This document shows, piece by piece, positions 50,631 through 59,117 of a stretch of DNA of 64,000 bases. Positions within the stretch are counted from its first letter, which is position 1; each line of letters starts with the position of its first letter. Source of the stretch: Mesorhizobium sp. J8 (lineage in GTDB: Bacteria > Pseudomonadota > Alphaproteobacteria > Rhizobiales > Rhizobiaceae); NCBI RefSeq assembly GCF_016591715.1, contig NZ_AP024109.1, forward strand, positions 4,526,001 through 4,590,000, read 5' to 3'. The translations under genes and the position numbers were made by a program. The notes beneath the pieces are model-generated. The model was not told the DNA's origin. It did not search any database and worked only from the letters and a program-made list of their open reading frames with translations.

Positions 50631-51081
50631 ATCAGTCCTCCCTTGAAACAGACGGACACCGCGTGCCCGCCACACCGATCAGACCGGATGCGCAGGAACG
50701 ATGGCGAGCATCTTCCCAATGCTCGTGTCCCGGCCGGGCTGATAAGCATTTGCCGATCCGTTCGCCCCAATACTGGCGCGCCCGAATCCTTGATCGTCAA
50801 GCCATTTGCCCCGTTCCGCCGTATGCGCGCTCGATGGGCAAATTATTCCTCCGACGCTAGCTAATATCGGCTTTCGCCAACGGTCAATTCCTATTTGTCC
50901 TACAAAACAGATTTTTTGTCGAGTCTCGAAATTAATCGTCAGACAATTGATTGACGGCTTTGCCGGCTTTTGCCTAAATGCATCTACCGCGCCGTTCGTG
51001 AGGAGATGGACGGGCGGAACGTAGGTGGCGCCGGCGAGTCCGGCGGAAGGCTGCGTCAACAAACGGGGAGGCTTAAGGCTG
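50631..51081. promoter_or_regulatory. Divergent promoter region of the second CUT2 transporter
   Basis: This 451-bp gap holds no convincing gene. It contains two dyads matching the FadR-type consensus: TTTGTCCTACAAA at 50894-50906 (perfect) and ATCGTCAGACAAT at 50935-50947 (one mismatch from site 1 at 48511). Both are nearer the ATPase start (51082) than the binding-protein start (50630), so the ATPase-permease side is the more likely direct target. Confidence 0.6.
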
Positions 51082-51825
<744 letters not shown>

Positions 51826-51890
51826 CTCACGGATTTGAACGGGTGGCGTGACGCAGGGTGTTCCGCGTCCCACCTCAGGAAAGGTCGATA

Positions 51891-52889
51891 ATGGCAGTCA
51901 CCCTTGACCAGACGATCGCGCAGAAGCAGCACACCTTCCTGTCGCGGCTCTTCTCCAACCAGACCTTCTGGGTGGTGATCGCAGTCATTCTCGCCTGCCT
52001 GTTCCTGTCCGTCGCCACCGATTCCTTCGCGACGTCGAAGAATCTCTTCAACATCACGCGCAACGTCACTTTCGTCGCCATCGTCGCGCTCGGCATGACC
52101 TTCGTCATCATCACCGGCGGTATCGACCTGTCGGTCGGCTCCGTGCTGTGCCTGTGCTCCATGGTGCTCGCCGTCACCATGCATGCCGGCTATTCGATCG
52201 AGATCGGCATCCTGGCCACGATCGTCACAGCCCTCGCCATCGGCGCCTTCAACGGCGTGCTCATCGCCTATCTCGGCTTCCCGCCCTTCGTGGTGACGCT
52301 CGGCATGCTCTCGGTGGCGCGCAGCCTTGCCATGGTCGCTTCGAACAACACCGTGGTCTTCCAATTCGGGCCGGACCACCAGAAGCTTCTGGCGCTGGGC
52401 GGCGGCGCCTGGGTCTTCGGCATCGCCAATCCGGTTCTCTACATGATCATCCTGGCGCTGATCACCGGCTTCATCCTGCGCTGGACCAAGTTCGGCCGGC
52501 ACATTTTCGCTATCGGCGGCAATGAGCACGCTGCGACGCTGACAGGCGTTCCCGTCAAGCAGATCAAGGTCGCAGTCTACATGATCTCCGCGCTATCGGC
52601 CGGGCTCGCCGGCATCATCCAGACCGGCTGGCTTGGTGCTGTCACCACCAATCTCGGCACCGGCATGGAACTGCAGGTCATCGCCGCCACTGTCATCGGC
52701 GGCGCCAATCTCGCCGGCGGCGTCGGCACCGCGCTCGGCGCCGTCGTCGGCGCCGCTCTCATCGAGGTGATCCGCAACAGCTTGGGCCTGCTTGGCATCA
52801 ACGCCTTCTGGCAAGGCACCTTCATCGGCGGCGCGATCATTCTGGCGGTGCTGTTCGACCGCATCCGCAACTTCCGGCGCAGCGACTAG
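51891..52889 (+). CDS. CUT2 sugar ABC transporter permease (RbsC/FrcC-like)
   Basis: A 332-residue permease with about nine helices. CUT2 features are MTFVIITGGIDLSVGSVLCL near residues 66-85 and VIAATVIGGANLAGGVGTAL near 263-282. The ATG at 51891 has AGGAAAGG upstream. With one permease gene, the channel should be a homodimer, in contrast to the other CUT2 system in this window. Confidence 0.92.
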   Translation: MAVTLDQTIAQKQHTFLSRLFSNQTFWVVIAVILACLFLSVATDSFATSKNLFNITRNVTFVAIVALGMTFVIITGGIDLSVGSVLCLCSMVLAVTMHAGYSIEIGILATIVTALAIGAFNGVLIAYLGFPPFVVTLGMLSVARSLAMVASNNTVVFQFGPDHQKLLALGGGAWVFGIANPVLYMIILALITGFILRWTKFGRHIFAIGGNEHAATLTGVPVKQIKVAVYMISALSAGLAGIIQTGWLGAVTTNLGTGMELQVIAATVIGGANLAGGVGTALGAVVGAALIEVIRNSLGLLGINAFWQGTFIGGAIILAVLFDRIRNFRRSD

Positions 52890-53034
52890 CCCCTATCGCC
52901 CAGTCTGAAAATCGGCCCGGACGGGCGATGCGAGACGGCCATCATTCCTGCCTGCCTTGACGCGACCGCACCCCGGCCGCACTATTCTAACGCAGGCGAA
53001 GGGAGGCCAGTCGCCTGCGGGAGGAACGATACCT

Positions 53035-53862
53035 ATGACGGACGCGATCAGGCTCTATTGGGGCCGGTTCGGGCATGTTTCCGTGCTGAATGTCGCCAAC
53101 GACTTCGTCACCCATGCCCATGGCGAGGCGCATCTCATCATCTGGCTGGAAGGCACCGCAGGCGAAATGACCATCGGCCGCGAAACGGTGCGGCTTGGGC
53201 CCGGCACCGCGGCCGGCATCAATTCGTTCCAGCCACACAGCCATGCGCTCTCCCGGGACGGCAAGCCTGGCCTTTTCCTGGCCTTCTACATCGACCCGGA
53301 TTGGGCGCGCCAGCGCCGCGACCTCCCCTCGTCGGCGCCGCTGTTCACGCAAGCCGCGATCACATTGGAGCCCTGGCTGCACCAGGCGGCGGCGAACCTG
53401 CTCGACCACCTCACCGACAATGAGAGCATCGACGACGTCGCCAATTACGAGATCGAACGTTTCATCGACTCAGTGCTCGATGCGGCGGATGCTTCGGCGC
53501 CGCAGACAGCCCGCGCCCGCATCAACACGATGCTCGACTTCCGCGTCCGCAAGGCGATCCAGTTGATGAAGGCCAATGTCTGCGAGCGCATCTCCTTCGA
53601 CGACGTGGCCCGTTCGGTCGGGCTCTCCCGACCGCATTTCTTCGCACTGTTCAAGGAACAGACCAACCTGACGCCGAACGTCTACTGGAACACGCTGCGC
53701 ATGGAGGAAGCCGTGCGGCAACTGCAGTGGTCGCAGGAACCGCTGATCTCGGTCGCCTGCAATCTCGGCTTCACCACCCAGGGCAATTTCTCGCGCTTCT
53801 TCCGCGACCATGTCGGCGTGCCGCCGACGCTCTACCGCGAAGCCGCTCGTGCGACAGCGTAA
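53035..53862 (+). CDS. AraC family transcriptional regulator
   Basis: A 275-residue AraC-type regulator. The N-terminal half is a cupin-like sensor (HAHGEAHLIIWLEGTAGEMT, residues ~24-43). The C-terminal ~100 residues hold two helix-turn-helix motifs, the first in ISFDDVARSVGLSRPHFFAL and the second in PLISVACNLGFTTQGNFSRF, ending in the typical VGVPPTLYR. The ATG at 53035 has GGAGGAA upstream. It sits between the CUT2 transporter and the molybdenum hydroxylase operon. A direct repeat of AraC-site type lies just downstream at 53971-54001, so the molybdenum hydroxylase operon is a plausible target. Confidence 0.92.
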   Translation: MTDAIRLYWGRFGHVSVLNVANDFVTHAHGEAHLIIWLEGTAGEMTIGRETVRLGPGTAAGINSFQPHSHALSRDGKPGLFLAFYIDPDWARQRRDLPSSAPLFTQAAITLEPWLHQAAANLLDHLTDNESIDDVANYEIERFIDSVLDAADASAPQTARARINTMLDFRVRKAIQLMKANVCERISFDDVARSVGLSRPHFFALFKEQTNLTPNVYWNTLRMEEAVRQLQWSQEPLISVACNLGFTTQGNFSRFFRDHVGVPPTLYREAARATA

Positions 53863-53970
53863 GGCGCGTTGAGATTGAGGTCAGGCCGAGCCGGAGTCGA
53901 AGACGGGCGCGAAGCCGCCATTTGCAGGCCGGCATCACCTCAATATCGACGCGCCGGTTTTTCCGACTGG

Positions 53971-54001
53971 TTGATATGCGCTCAAGACGCATTGATAAGC
54001 G
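53971..54001 (+). promoter_or_regulatory. 21-bp-spaced direct repeat, candidate AraC-type site
   Basis: TTGATATGCG at 53971-53980 and TTGATAAGCG at 53992-54001 are direct repeats (9 of 10 identical) spaced exactly 21 bp start to start, two helical turns, the layout AraC-family dimers prefer. They lie 53 nt before the first gene of the molybdenum hydroxylase operon and downstream of an AraC-family gene. The rest of 53863-54053 shows no gene. Confidence 0.5.
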
Positions 54002-54053
54002 CCGCCCCGTCGGCCGCCCTAGCCTGTTCCCGATCTTTGCAAGGGAACCAGTC

Positions 54054-54497
54054 ATGGCGAAAGTCACCATTTCCAGCGTCATCGACGCGCCGGTCGAGCA
54101 GGTCTGGGCGCGCATCCGCGACTTCAACGGCTTGCCCAGTTGGCATCCGCGCATGGTGGAAAGCCATATCGAAGACGGCAAGGACGCCACCACGATCGGC
54201 TGCGTGCGCAATTTCAAACTCGTCAGCGGCGCGACGCTGCGTGAAAAACTGCTCGACTTCTCCGACGAGAATTTCCTGGTCAGCTACTCGATCCTCGAGA
54301 CGCCGCAGCCGCTCACCAATCACAAGGCGACGCTGCAATTGCGCCGCGTCACCGACGGCAACCGCACCTATGCGGAATGGACGGCGAGCTTCGACGCCGC
54401 GCCCGAGGAAGCCGACAAGCTGGCCGAGGGCATGGGCGCGAACGTCTTCCAGGGCGGCTTCAACGCCCTGAAGGCCCATTTCGCCGGCCAGAGCTGA
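54054..54497 (+). CDS. SRPBCC family (polyketide cyclase/START-like) protein
   Basis: A 147-residue helix-grip protein. It opens VTISSVIDAPVEQVWARIRD, the usual first strand and helix of the SRPBCC fold, and has GCVRNFKLVSGATLREKLLD and YAEWTASFDAAPEEADKLAE. These proteins form a hydrophobic ligand pocket. In CO-dehydrogenase-type operons a related SRPBCC protein, CoxG, is needed for function, and this gene is first in a similar operon, 12 bp before the FAD subunit. Unlike CoxG, it lacks a C-terminal membrane helix. A role in the hydroxylase is inferred from position. Confidence 0.85.
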   Translation: MAKVTISSVIDAPVEQVWARIRDFNGLPSWHPRMVESHIEDGKDATTIGCVRNFKLVSGATLREKLLDFSDENFLVSYSILETPQPLTNHKATLQLRRVTDGNRTYAEWTASFDAAPEEADKLAEGMGANVFQGGFNALKAHFAGQS

Positions 54498-54509
54498 CGG
54501 GAGCGCGCC

Positions 54510-55304
54510 ATGTCGCTTGCGCTGCAGACTTTTTCGAGCGTGAAAGACGCCAACGCCGCCCTGCAGGCAGCGGGCGCACGCTACATTGGCGGCGGCACGC
54601 TTGTCGTCCGCGCGGCCAACGAAGGCGACGTTTCCGTCTCCAGCCTTGTCCGCGTCACCGATCCTGGCCTGTCGCGGATCGCGGTTTCCGGTGGCAAGGT
54701 CCGGCTCGGCGCTTCGGTCACGATGGCCGCGATCGCCCGCCATCCCGAACTCGCCACGCTGGCGCCGGCCGCGCGCGCCGTCGGCGGGCCGGCGATCCGC
54801 AACATGGCGACCGTCGGCGGCAATCTGTTCGCCCCTACCCCTTACGGCGATTTCGCTGTGGCCCTGCTGGCGCTGGATGCGACCGTCGTCACCGAAGACG
54901 GCGAGATTCCGATCGAGACTTTTCTGGCCGGCCGCGACACCAGCCGCGCCGTCGTCACCGCTGCCGGCTTCTCAATGCCCAAGGCCGAGAGCTTCCGCTT
55001 TCTGAAAGTGTCGCGTGTCAAGCCGAAGGGGGTGTCGGTGCTGAGCATCGCAGCACTTCTGCAGCGCACGGCGGACGGCACCGTGACTGCGGCGCGGATC
55101 GCGCTGGGCTGCATGGCCGACCGGCCGATACGCGCCAAGAGCGCGGAGAAGGCGCTGCTCGGCTGCAAGCTCACGCCTCAGGAAATCGCGCCGGCGCTTG
55201 CCGCCGCGAGCCAAGGCATTGCGCCGATCACCGACCCGATCGCCAGCGCCTGGTATCGCGCCGAGGTCCTGCCGGTCCATCTCGGCCGGCTGCTGCTCGA
55301 TTGA
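54510..55304 (+). CDS. Molybdenum hydroxylase FAD-binding subunit (CoxM/XdhB type)
   Basis: A 264-residue FAD subunit of the xanthine dehydrogenase family. The FAD-binding motifs are GGGTLVVRAAN (residues ~29-39) and IRNMATVGGNLFAPTPYGDF (~95-114); the C-terminal CO_deh_flav_C region follows. It passes electrons from the 2Fe-2S subunit to an acceptor. It is the second gene of the operon, 12 bp after the SRPBCC gene and 56 bp before the 2Fe-2S gene. Confidence 0.92.
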   Translation: MSLALQTFSSVKDANAALQAAGARYIGGGTLVVRAANEGDVSVSSLVRVTDPGLSRIAVSGGKVRLGASVTMAAIARHPELATLAPAARAVGGPAIRNMATVGGNLFAPTPYGDFAVALLALDATVVTEDGEIPIETFLAGRDTSRAVVTAAGFSMPKAESFRFLKVSRVKPKGVSVLSIAALLQRTADGTVTAARIALGCMADRPIRAKSAEKALLGCKLTPQEIAPALAAASQGIAPITDPIASAWYRAEVLPVHLGRLLLD

Positions 55305-55360
55305 TATCCATTGGGGACGCGTCAGCCCGGCCGGTCCGGGCGGGTGCGCGAGGAGGAAGA

Positions 55361-55843
55361 ATGGCGAAGGTCCCGGTTCAATTCACGCTCAACGGCTCCG
55401 AAAAGGCCGAGTTCATCGAGAGCGGCACGACGCTGCTCCACGCGCTCAGGGACAAGATCGGTGACACGTCGCCCAAGGGCGGCTGCCACCAGGGCACCTG
55501 CGGCGCCTGCTCGGTCATCATCGACGGCGAATTGCGGCTCTCCTGCCTGACGCTGGCCGAGACCTGCAGCGGCGCCGACATCAAGACGACCGCCGGTCTC
55601 GCCGAAGGTGGCGTGCTGCATCCGCTGCAGCGCGCCTTCCTCGATGCTTTCGCCACGCAATGCGGCTTCTGCACGCCGGGCATGATCATGGCGGCGAAGG
55701 TGCTGCTCGACCGCACGCCCAACCCCAGTCGCGAGGACGTGGTCGAGGCGCTGTCCGGCAACATCTGCCGCTGCACCGGCTACGAGCCGATCATCCAGGC
55801 GGTGCTGACGGCCGCGCGCGCCAACTCGCAGAACGCCGCCTGA
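55361..55843 (+). CDS. Molybdenum hydroxylase 2Fe-2S subunit (CoxS/XdhC type)
   Basis: A 160-residue protein with two [2Fe-2S] clusters. The plant-ferredoxin-type cluster is in GGCHQGTCGACSVIIDGE (residues ~44-61) with a further Cys in RLSCLTLAE; the helical second cluster is in QCGFCTPGMIMAA and NICRCTGYEPI. All eight expected cysteines are visible. It transfers electrons from the molybdenum centre to FAD. The ATG at 55361 has AGGAGGAAG upstream. It is 11 bp before the large-subunit gene. Confidence 0.95.
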   Translation: MAKVPVQFTLNGSEKAEFIESGTTLLHALRDKIGDTSPKGGCHQGTCGACSVIIDGELRLSCLTLAETCSGADIKTTAGLAEGGVLHPLQRAFLDAFATQCGFCTPGMIMAAKVLLDRTPNPSREDVVEALSGNICRCTGYEPIIQAVLTAARANSQNAA

Positions 55844-55854
55844 GGGGACGAGCC

Positions 55855-57222
55855 ATGGAACTGCGCAAGGATTATTTCGCCGATGTCCGCAAGGACGGCC
55901 TGCACGAGATCGGCCAGCCACGGCCGCGGCTCGATTCGCCCGGACACGTCACCGGCAAGACCGCTTATTTCGCCGACCGCAATTTTCCGGGCATGCTGCA
56001 TCTGAAGATGGTGCGCAGCCCGCACCACCATGCCCGCATCCGCTCGATCGATACGTCCGAGGCGGAGAAACATCCGGGCGTCGTGCGCGTGCTGACCGCC
56101 AAGGACGTGCCGCACAACGTCTACACCATTCTGATCCTGATCCAGATCGGGCCCGAGGACGAAACCGTGCTCGCGGACGGCAAGGTGCGCTGGAGGGGCG
56201 AGGCCGTGGTGGCGGTGCTGGCCGAGACCGAGCGTGCGGCGCAAGAAGCCGCCGCCAAAGTCAAGGTCGACTACGAGGTGCTGCCGGCGGTCTTCGACAT
56301 GGAAGAGGCGCTGAAGCCCGGCGCACCTTTGGTCAACGAATATCACGGCCAGAATTATTATCTCTACGACAGCGGCGAATGCCGAAAGGTGCGCTTCGGC
56401 GATGTCGAAGCGGGTTTTGCCCAAGCCGACCACATCCTCGAGCAGTCCTACCGGTCCTCGCCGATCGAGCACGCGCCGACCGAGACGACGGGCTGCGTGG
56501 TGGCGCCCGAAGGCAATGATCGCTTCACCTGCTACACCAACACGCAGGCGATGTTCTTCACGCTCGACAACACCTCGATCATCCTACAGATGCCGGGCTC
56601 TAAGCTGCATTTCGTGGGCGGCACGGTCGGCGGCGGTTTTGGCGGCAAGGTCGACGTGATCGTCGAGCCGATCGCTATTCTTGGAGCCAAGCTAACCGGA
56701 CGCCCGGTCTGTTTTATCTACAGCCGCGAGGAGGAGATGCAGATCTCCTCGCCGCGCGCGGCCGAGAAGGTCGTCATCAAGGACGGCGTCATGAAGGATG
56801 GCCGCATCGTCGCACGCAAGGTGACCGGCTACACCGATGCCGGCGCCTATTCGCGCCATTCGCCCTATGGCGCACAGAAGGGTGCGGCACACTATCCCGG
56901 CCCCTACACGATCCCGAATGTCTGGATCGACACTTATTGCGTCTACACCAACCGCACCCCTTCGTCGGCCATGCGCGGCTTCGGCGTCACCATCGGCGAC
57001 TTCGCGCTCGAGGTGCAGATGGACAAGCTGGCGCGGCTGATCGGCATGGACCCGCTCGAGTTCCGCTTCATCAACGCCTACCGTGACGGCGACATGAAGG
57101 CGCATCGCCAGCCGACGGAGGGTGCGGCGCTGATCGAATGCATGCAGGAAGCCTCGCGCGCCGCCAACTGGCCGGTGGCGGAGAAATACATGGCTATGTC
57201 CTCCTACAAGAAGGGAGCCTGA
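55855..57222 (+). CDS. Molybdenum hydroxylase large subunit, N-terminal half (split gene)
   Basis: A 455-residue protein equal to the N-terminal ~58% of an XDH/CoxL large subunit. It begins with the Ald_Xan_dh_C domain (RLDSPGHVTGKTAYFADRNF) and runs into the first molybdopterin-binding segment, with GGTVGGGFGGKVDV (~residues 255-268) and AMRGFG (~372-377), the active-loop region of the XDH type rather than the AYxCSFR of form I CO dehydrogenase. It ends YKKGA, exactly where one-piece family members continue with a short linker into KRRGRG. The stop is followed after 1 nt by the ATG of the C-terminal half. Confidence 0.88.
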   Translation: MELRKDYFADVRKDGLHEIGQPRPRLDSPGHVTGKTAYFADRNFPGMLHLKMVRSPHHHARIRSIDTSEAEKHPGVVRVLTAKDVPHNVYTILILIQIGPEDETVLADGKVRWRGEAVVAVLAETERAAQEAAAKVKVDYEVLPAVFDMEEALKPGAPLVNEYHGQNYYLYDSGECRKVRFGDVEAGFAQADHILEQSYRSSPIEHAPTETTGCVVAPEGNDRFTCYTNTQAMFFTLDNTSIILQMPGSKLHFVGGTVGGGFGGKVDVIVEPIAILGAKLTGRPVCFIYSREEEMQISSPRAAEKVVIKDGVMKDGRIVARKVTGYTDAGAYSRHSPYGAQKGAAHYPGPYTIPNVWIDTYCVYTNRTPSSAMRGFGVTIGDFALEVQMDKLARLIGMDPLEFRFINAYRDGDMKAHRQPTEGAALIECMQEASRAANWPVAEKYMAMSSYKKGA

Positions 57223-57223
57223 C

Positions 57224-58228
57224 ATGGCGATCCGGCGTGGACGCGGCGTCGCCGCGATCAACTATCCGACCGGCATGAACCTTGGCGGCGACCCGACCCA
57301 GGCGCTGGTCCATTCGACGCCGACCGGCAATTTCATGGTCACGCTCTCCAGCGTCGACCTCGGCCAGGGCATGAAGCAGATCATGGCGCAGATCTGCGCC
57401 GAGACGATCGGCGTGCCGACCGACCGCGTCGTCATCGACACCGCCGACACCGACACCGGCCCGCACTGCATGGGCACCTTTGCCTCGCGCGGCACGCACC
57501 GCGCCGGCAACGCCGTCATCCAGGCGGCCAAGGAGGCCCGTCAGGTGATGCTGGAAGTGGCGGCCGAAGAGCTGGAGGTGAACGCCTCCGATCTCGAGAC
57601 CGACGGGCAGGGCAACATCCAGGTGAAGGGCGCGCCGCAGAAATCGATCTCGATCTTCGATGTCGCGCTGTCGGCGCATTTCAAGCGCGGCCGCTCGATC
57701 TCCGGCCGCGGCATGTTTCTGATCCCGCGCTCCTATCCGGAGAAGGAGACCGGCGCGATGAAGCCCTCCACCTGCTATGCCCATGCCTGTACGGTGGCCG
57801 ACGTCGAGGTCGACGACGAGACCGGCGAAGTGACGGTGCTTACCGTCAAGAACGTCTTCGAGATCGGCCGCGCGCTGAACCCGAAGATGGTCGAGCAGCA
57901 ACTGGTCGGCGGCTCCTGGATGGGCATCAGCCACGCGCTCTACGAGACGACCGAGCCCTATTACCCGAACCGCGACCACGGCGGCACCGACTTCAACCAG
58001 TATCTGATGCCGGGTCCAGGCGATCTCGCCGAGACCGAGATCATCGTGCTCGAACGTCCTTCCGCCGATGGACCGTTCGGCGCCAAGGGTCCGGGCGAGA
58101 TGTGCGCCAACCCACAGATCCCCGCCATCGCCAACGCCGTCTTCGACGCCGTCGGCGTGCGTATCGACACGCTGCCGATCACGCCCGAGCGCATCCTGCG
58201 CGCGCTGAAGGCGCAGGCCGCAGGTTGA
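57224..58228 (+). CDS. Molybdenum hydroxylase large subunit, C-terminal half (split gene)
   Basis: A 334-residue protein equal to the C-terminal ~42% of the large subunit. It starts MAIRRGRGVAAINYPTGMN and contains SVDLGQGMKQIMAQI (molybdopterin-binding), GTFASRGTHRAGNAV, and GAKGPGEMC near residue 286-294 with the catalytic glutamate that activates the Mo-bound water. Its own ribosome-binding site GGGAG lies at 57214-57218 inside the end of the preceding gene, which is in another frame (+1). The two halves together are 789 residues, normal for the family, so a two-chain active enzyme is likely. Confidence 0.88.
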   Translation: MAIRRGRGVAAINYPTGMNLGGDPTQALVHSTPTGNFMVTLSSVDLGQGMKQIMAQICAETIGVPTDRVVIDTADTDTGPHCMGTFASRGTHRAGNAVIQAAKEARQVMLEVAAEELEVNASDLETDGQGNIQVKGAPQKSISIFDVALSAHFKRGRSISGRGMFLIPRSYPEKETGAMKPSTCYAHACTVADVEVDDETGEVTVLTVKNVFEIGRALNPKMVEQQLVGGSWMGISHALYETTEPYYPNRDHGGTDFNQYLMPGPGDLAETEIIVLERPSADGPFGAKGPGEMCANPQIPAIANAVFDAVGVRIDTLPITPERILRALKAQAAG

Positions 58229-58235
58229 GGGGAAG

Positions 58236-59117
58236 ATGGCAAACGCCGACGCCGTTGCGGTCACTGCTTCGCCAGAGGCGATAGCCGCGCGTCTTGCCGC
58301 CTCGCGCTATCTGGCTGACGACAGCCTTGCCACCGCGATCTTCCTGGCGATTCGGCTCGGCAAGCCGTTGCTGCTCGAAGGCGCGCCGGGCGTCGGCAAG
58401 ACCGAGGCCGCCAAGGCGGTCGCCGAACTGCTCGGCCGTGAGCTGGTGCGCCTGCAATGCTACGAAGGCATCGATGCCGGGCATGCGCTCTACGAATGGA
58501 ACTACCAGCGCCAGTTGCTCGCCATCCGCCATGCCGGCGAGCACGAGATCGACATCTATGACGACCGTTTTCTCATAGCGCGGCCGCTGCTGCAGGTGCT
58601 GCGGGCGCCGGCGCAACGCGTGCTTCTGGTCGACGAGATCGACCGCTCGGACCACGAGTTCGAAGCGCTGCTGCTCGAATTTCTTTCCGACTTCCAGATC
58701 AGCATCCCGGAACGCGGCACGATCCGCGCCGCCACGCAGCCCATCGTCATCCTGACATCGAACCGCACGCGCGAGCTGGCCGAGGCGCTGCGCCGCCGCT
58801 GCGTCTACCACTGGATCGGCTATCCCGATGCAGAGCGCGAGGCCGAGATCATCACGCTGCGCGCCAGCGATGTCGCCGAGGCGACCGCGCGCGCGGTGGC
58901 GAACGCCGTGCAGGAAATCCGCGCGCGGCCTCTCGCCAAGCCGCCGGGCATCGCCGAAGCGGTCGAATGGGCGAATGCCGCGACGATTCTCGAAAAAGGC
59001 GGCAGCCCATGGCCGGAGGCCTTCCGCCGCGCCATCGGCGTGCTGATCAAGGATGAGGAGGATTTGTCGGCGATCGCACCGGAACTGGGGAGGATTGTCG
59101 AGGAGGCTCTGGGGTGA
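58236..59117 (+). CDS. MoxR family AAA+ ATPase (CoxD-like)
   Basis: A 293-residue MoxR ATPase. Walker A is EGAPGVGKTEAAKAVA (~residues 48-63), Walker B is VLLVDEIDRSD (~130-140), and the sensor region TSNRTRELAEALRRRC follows. MoxR/CoxD proteins act as chaperones in maturing metal cofactors of molybdenum hydroxylases, together with a VWA partner. The gene starts 7 bp after the large-subunit C-terminal half and its stop overlaps the VWA gene's first codons. Confidence 0.93.
   Translation: MANADAVAVTASPEAIAARLAASRYLADDSLATAIFLAIRLGKPLLLEGAPGVGKTEAAKAVAELLGRELVRLQCYEGIDAGHALYEWNYQRQLLAIRHAGEHEIDIYDDRFLIARPLLQVLRAPAQRVLLVDEIDRSDHEFEALLLEFLSDFQISIPERGTIRAATQPIVILTSNRTRELAEALRRRCVYHWIGYPDAEREAEIITLRASDVAEATARAVANAVQEIRARPLAKPPGIAEAVEWANAATILEKGGSPWPEAFRRAIGVLIKDEEDLSAIAPELGRIVEEALG

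Noticed and set aside
53874..53944. Distant inverted pair ATTGAGGT / ACCTCAAT downstream of the AraC gene
   Set aside because: Only 8 bp with a 55-nt spacer; this is expected by chance too often to claim a function.
54510..58228. Aerobic CO dehydrogenase (coxMSL)
   Set aside because: The gene order and maturation genes are similar, but the active loop reads AMRGFG, not the AYxCSFR of form I CO dehydrogenase, and the large subunit is split.
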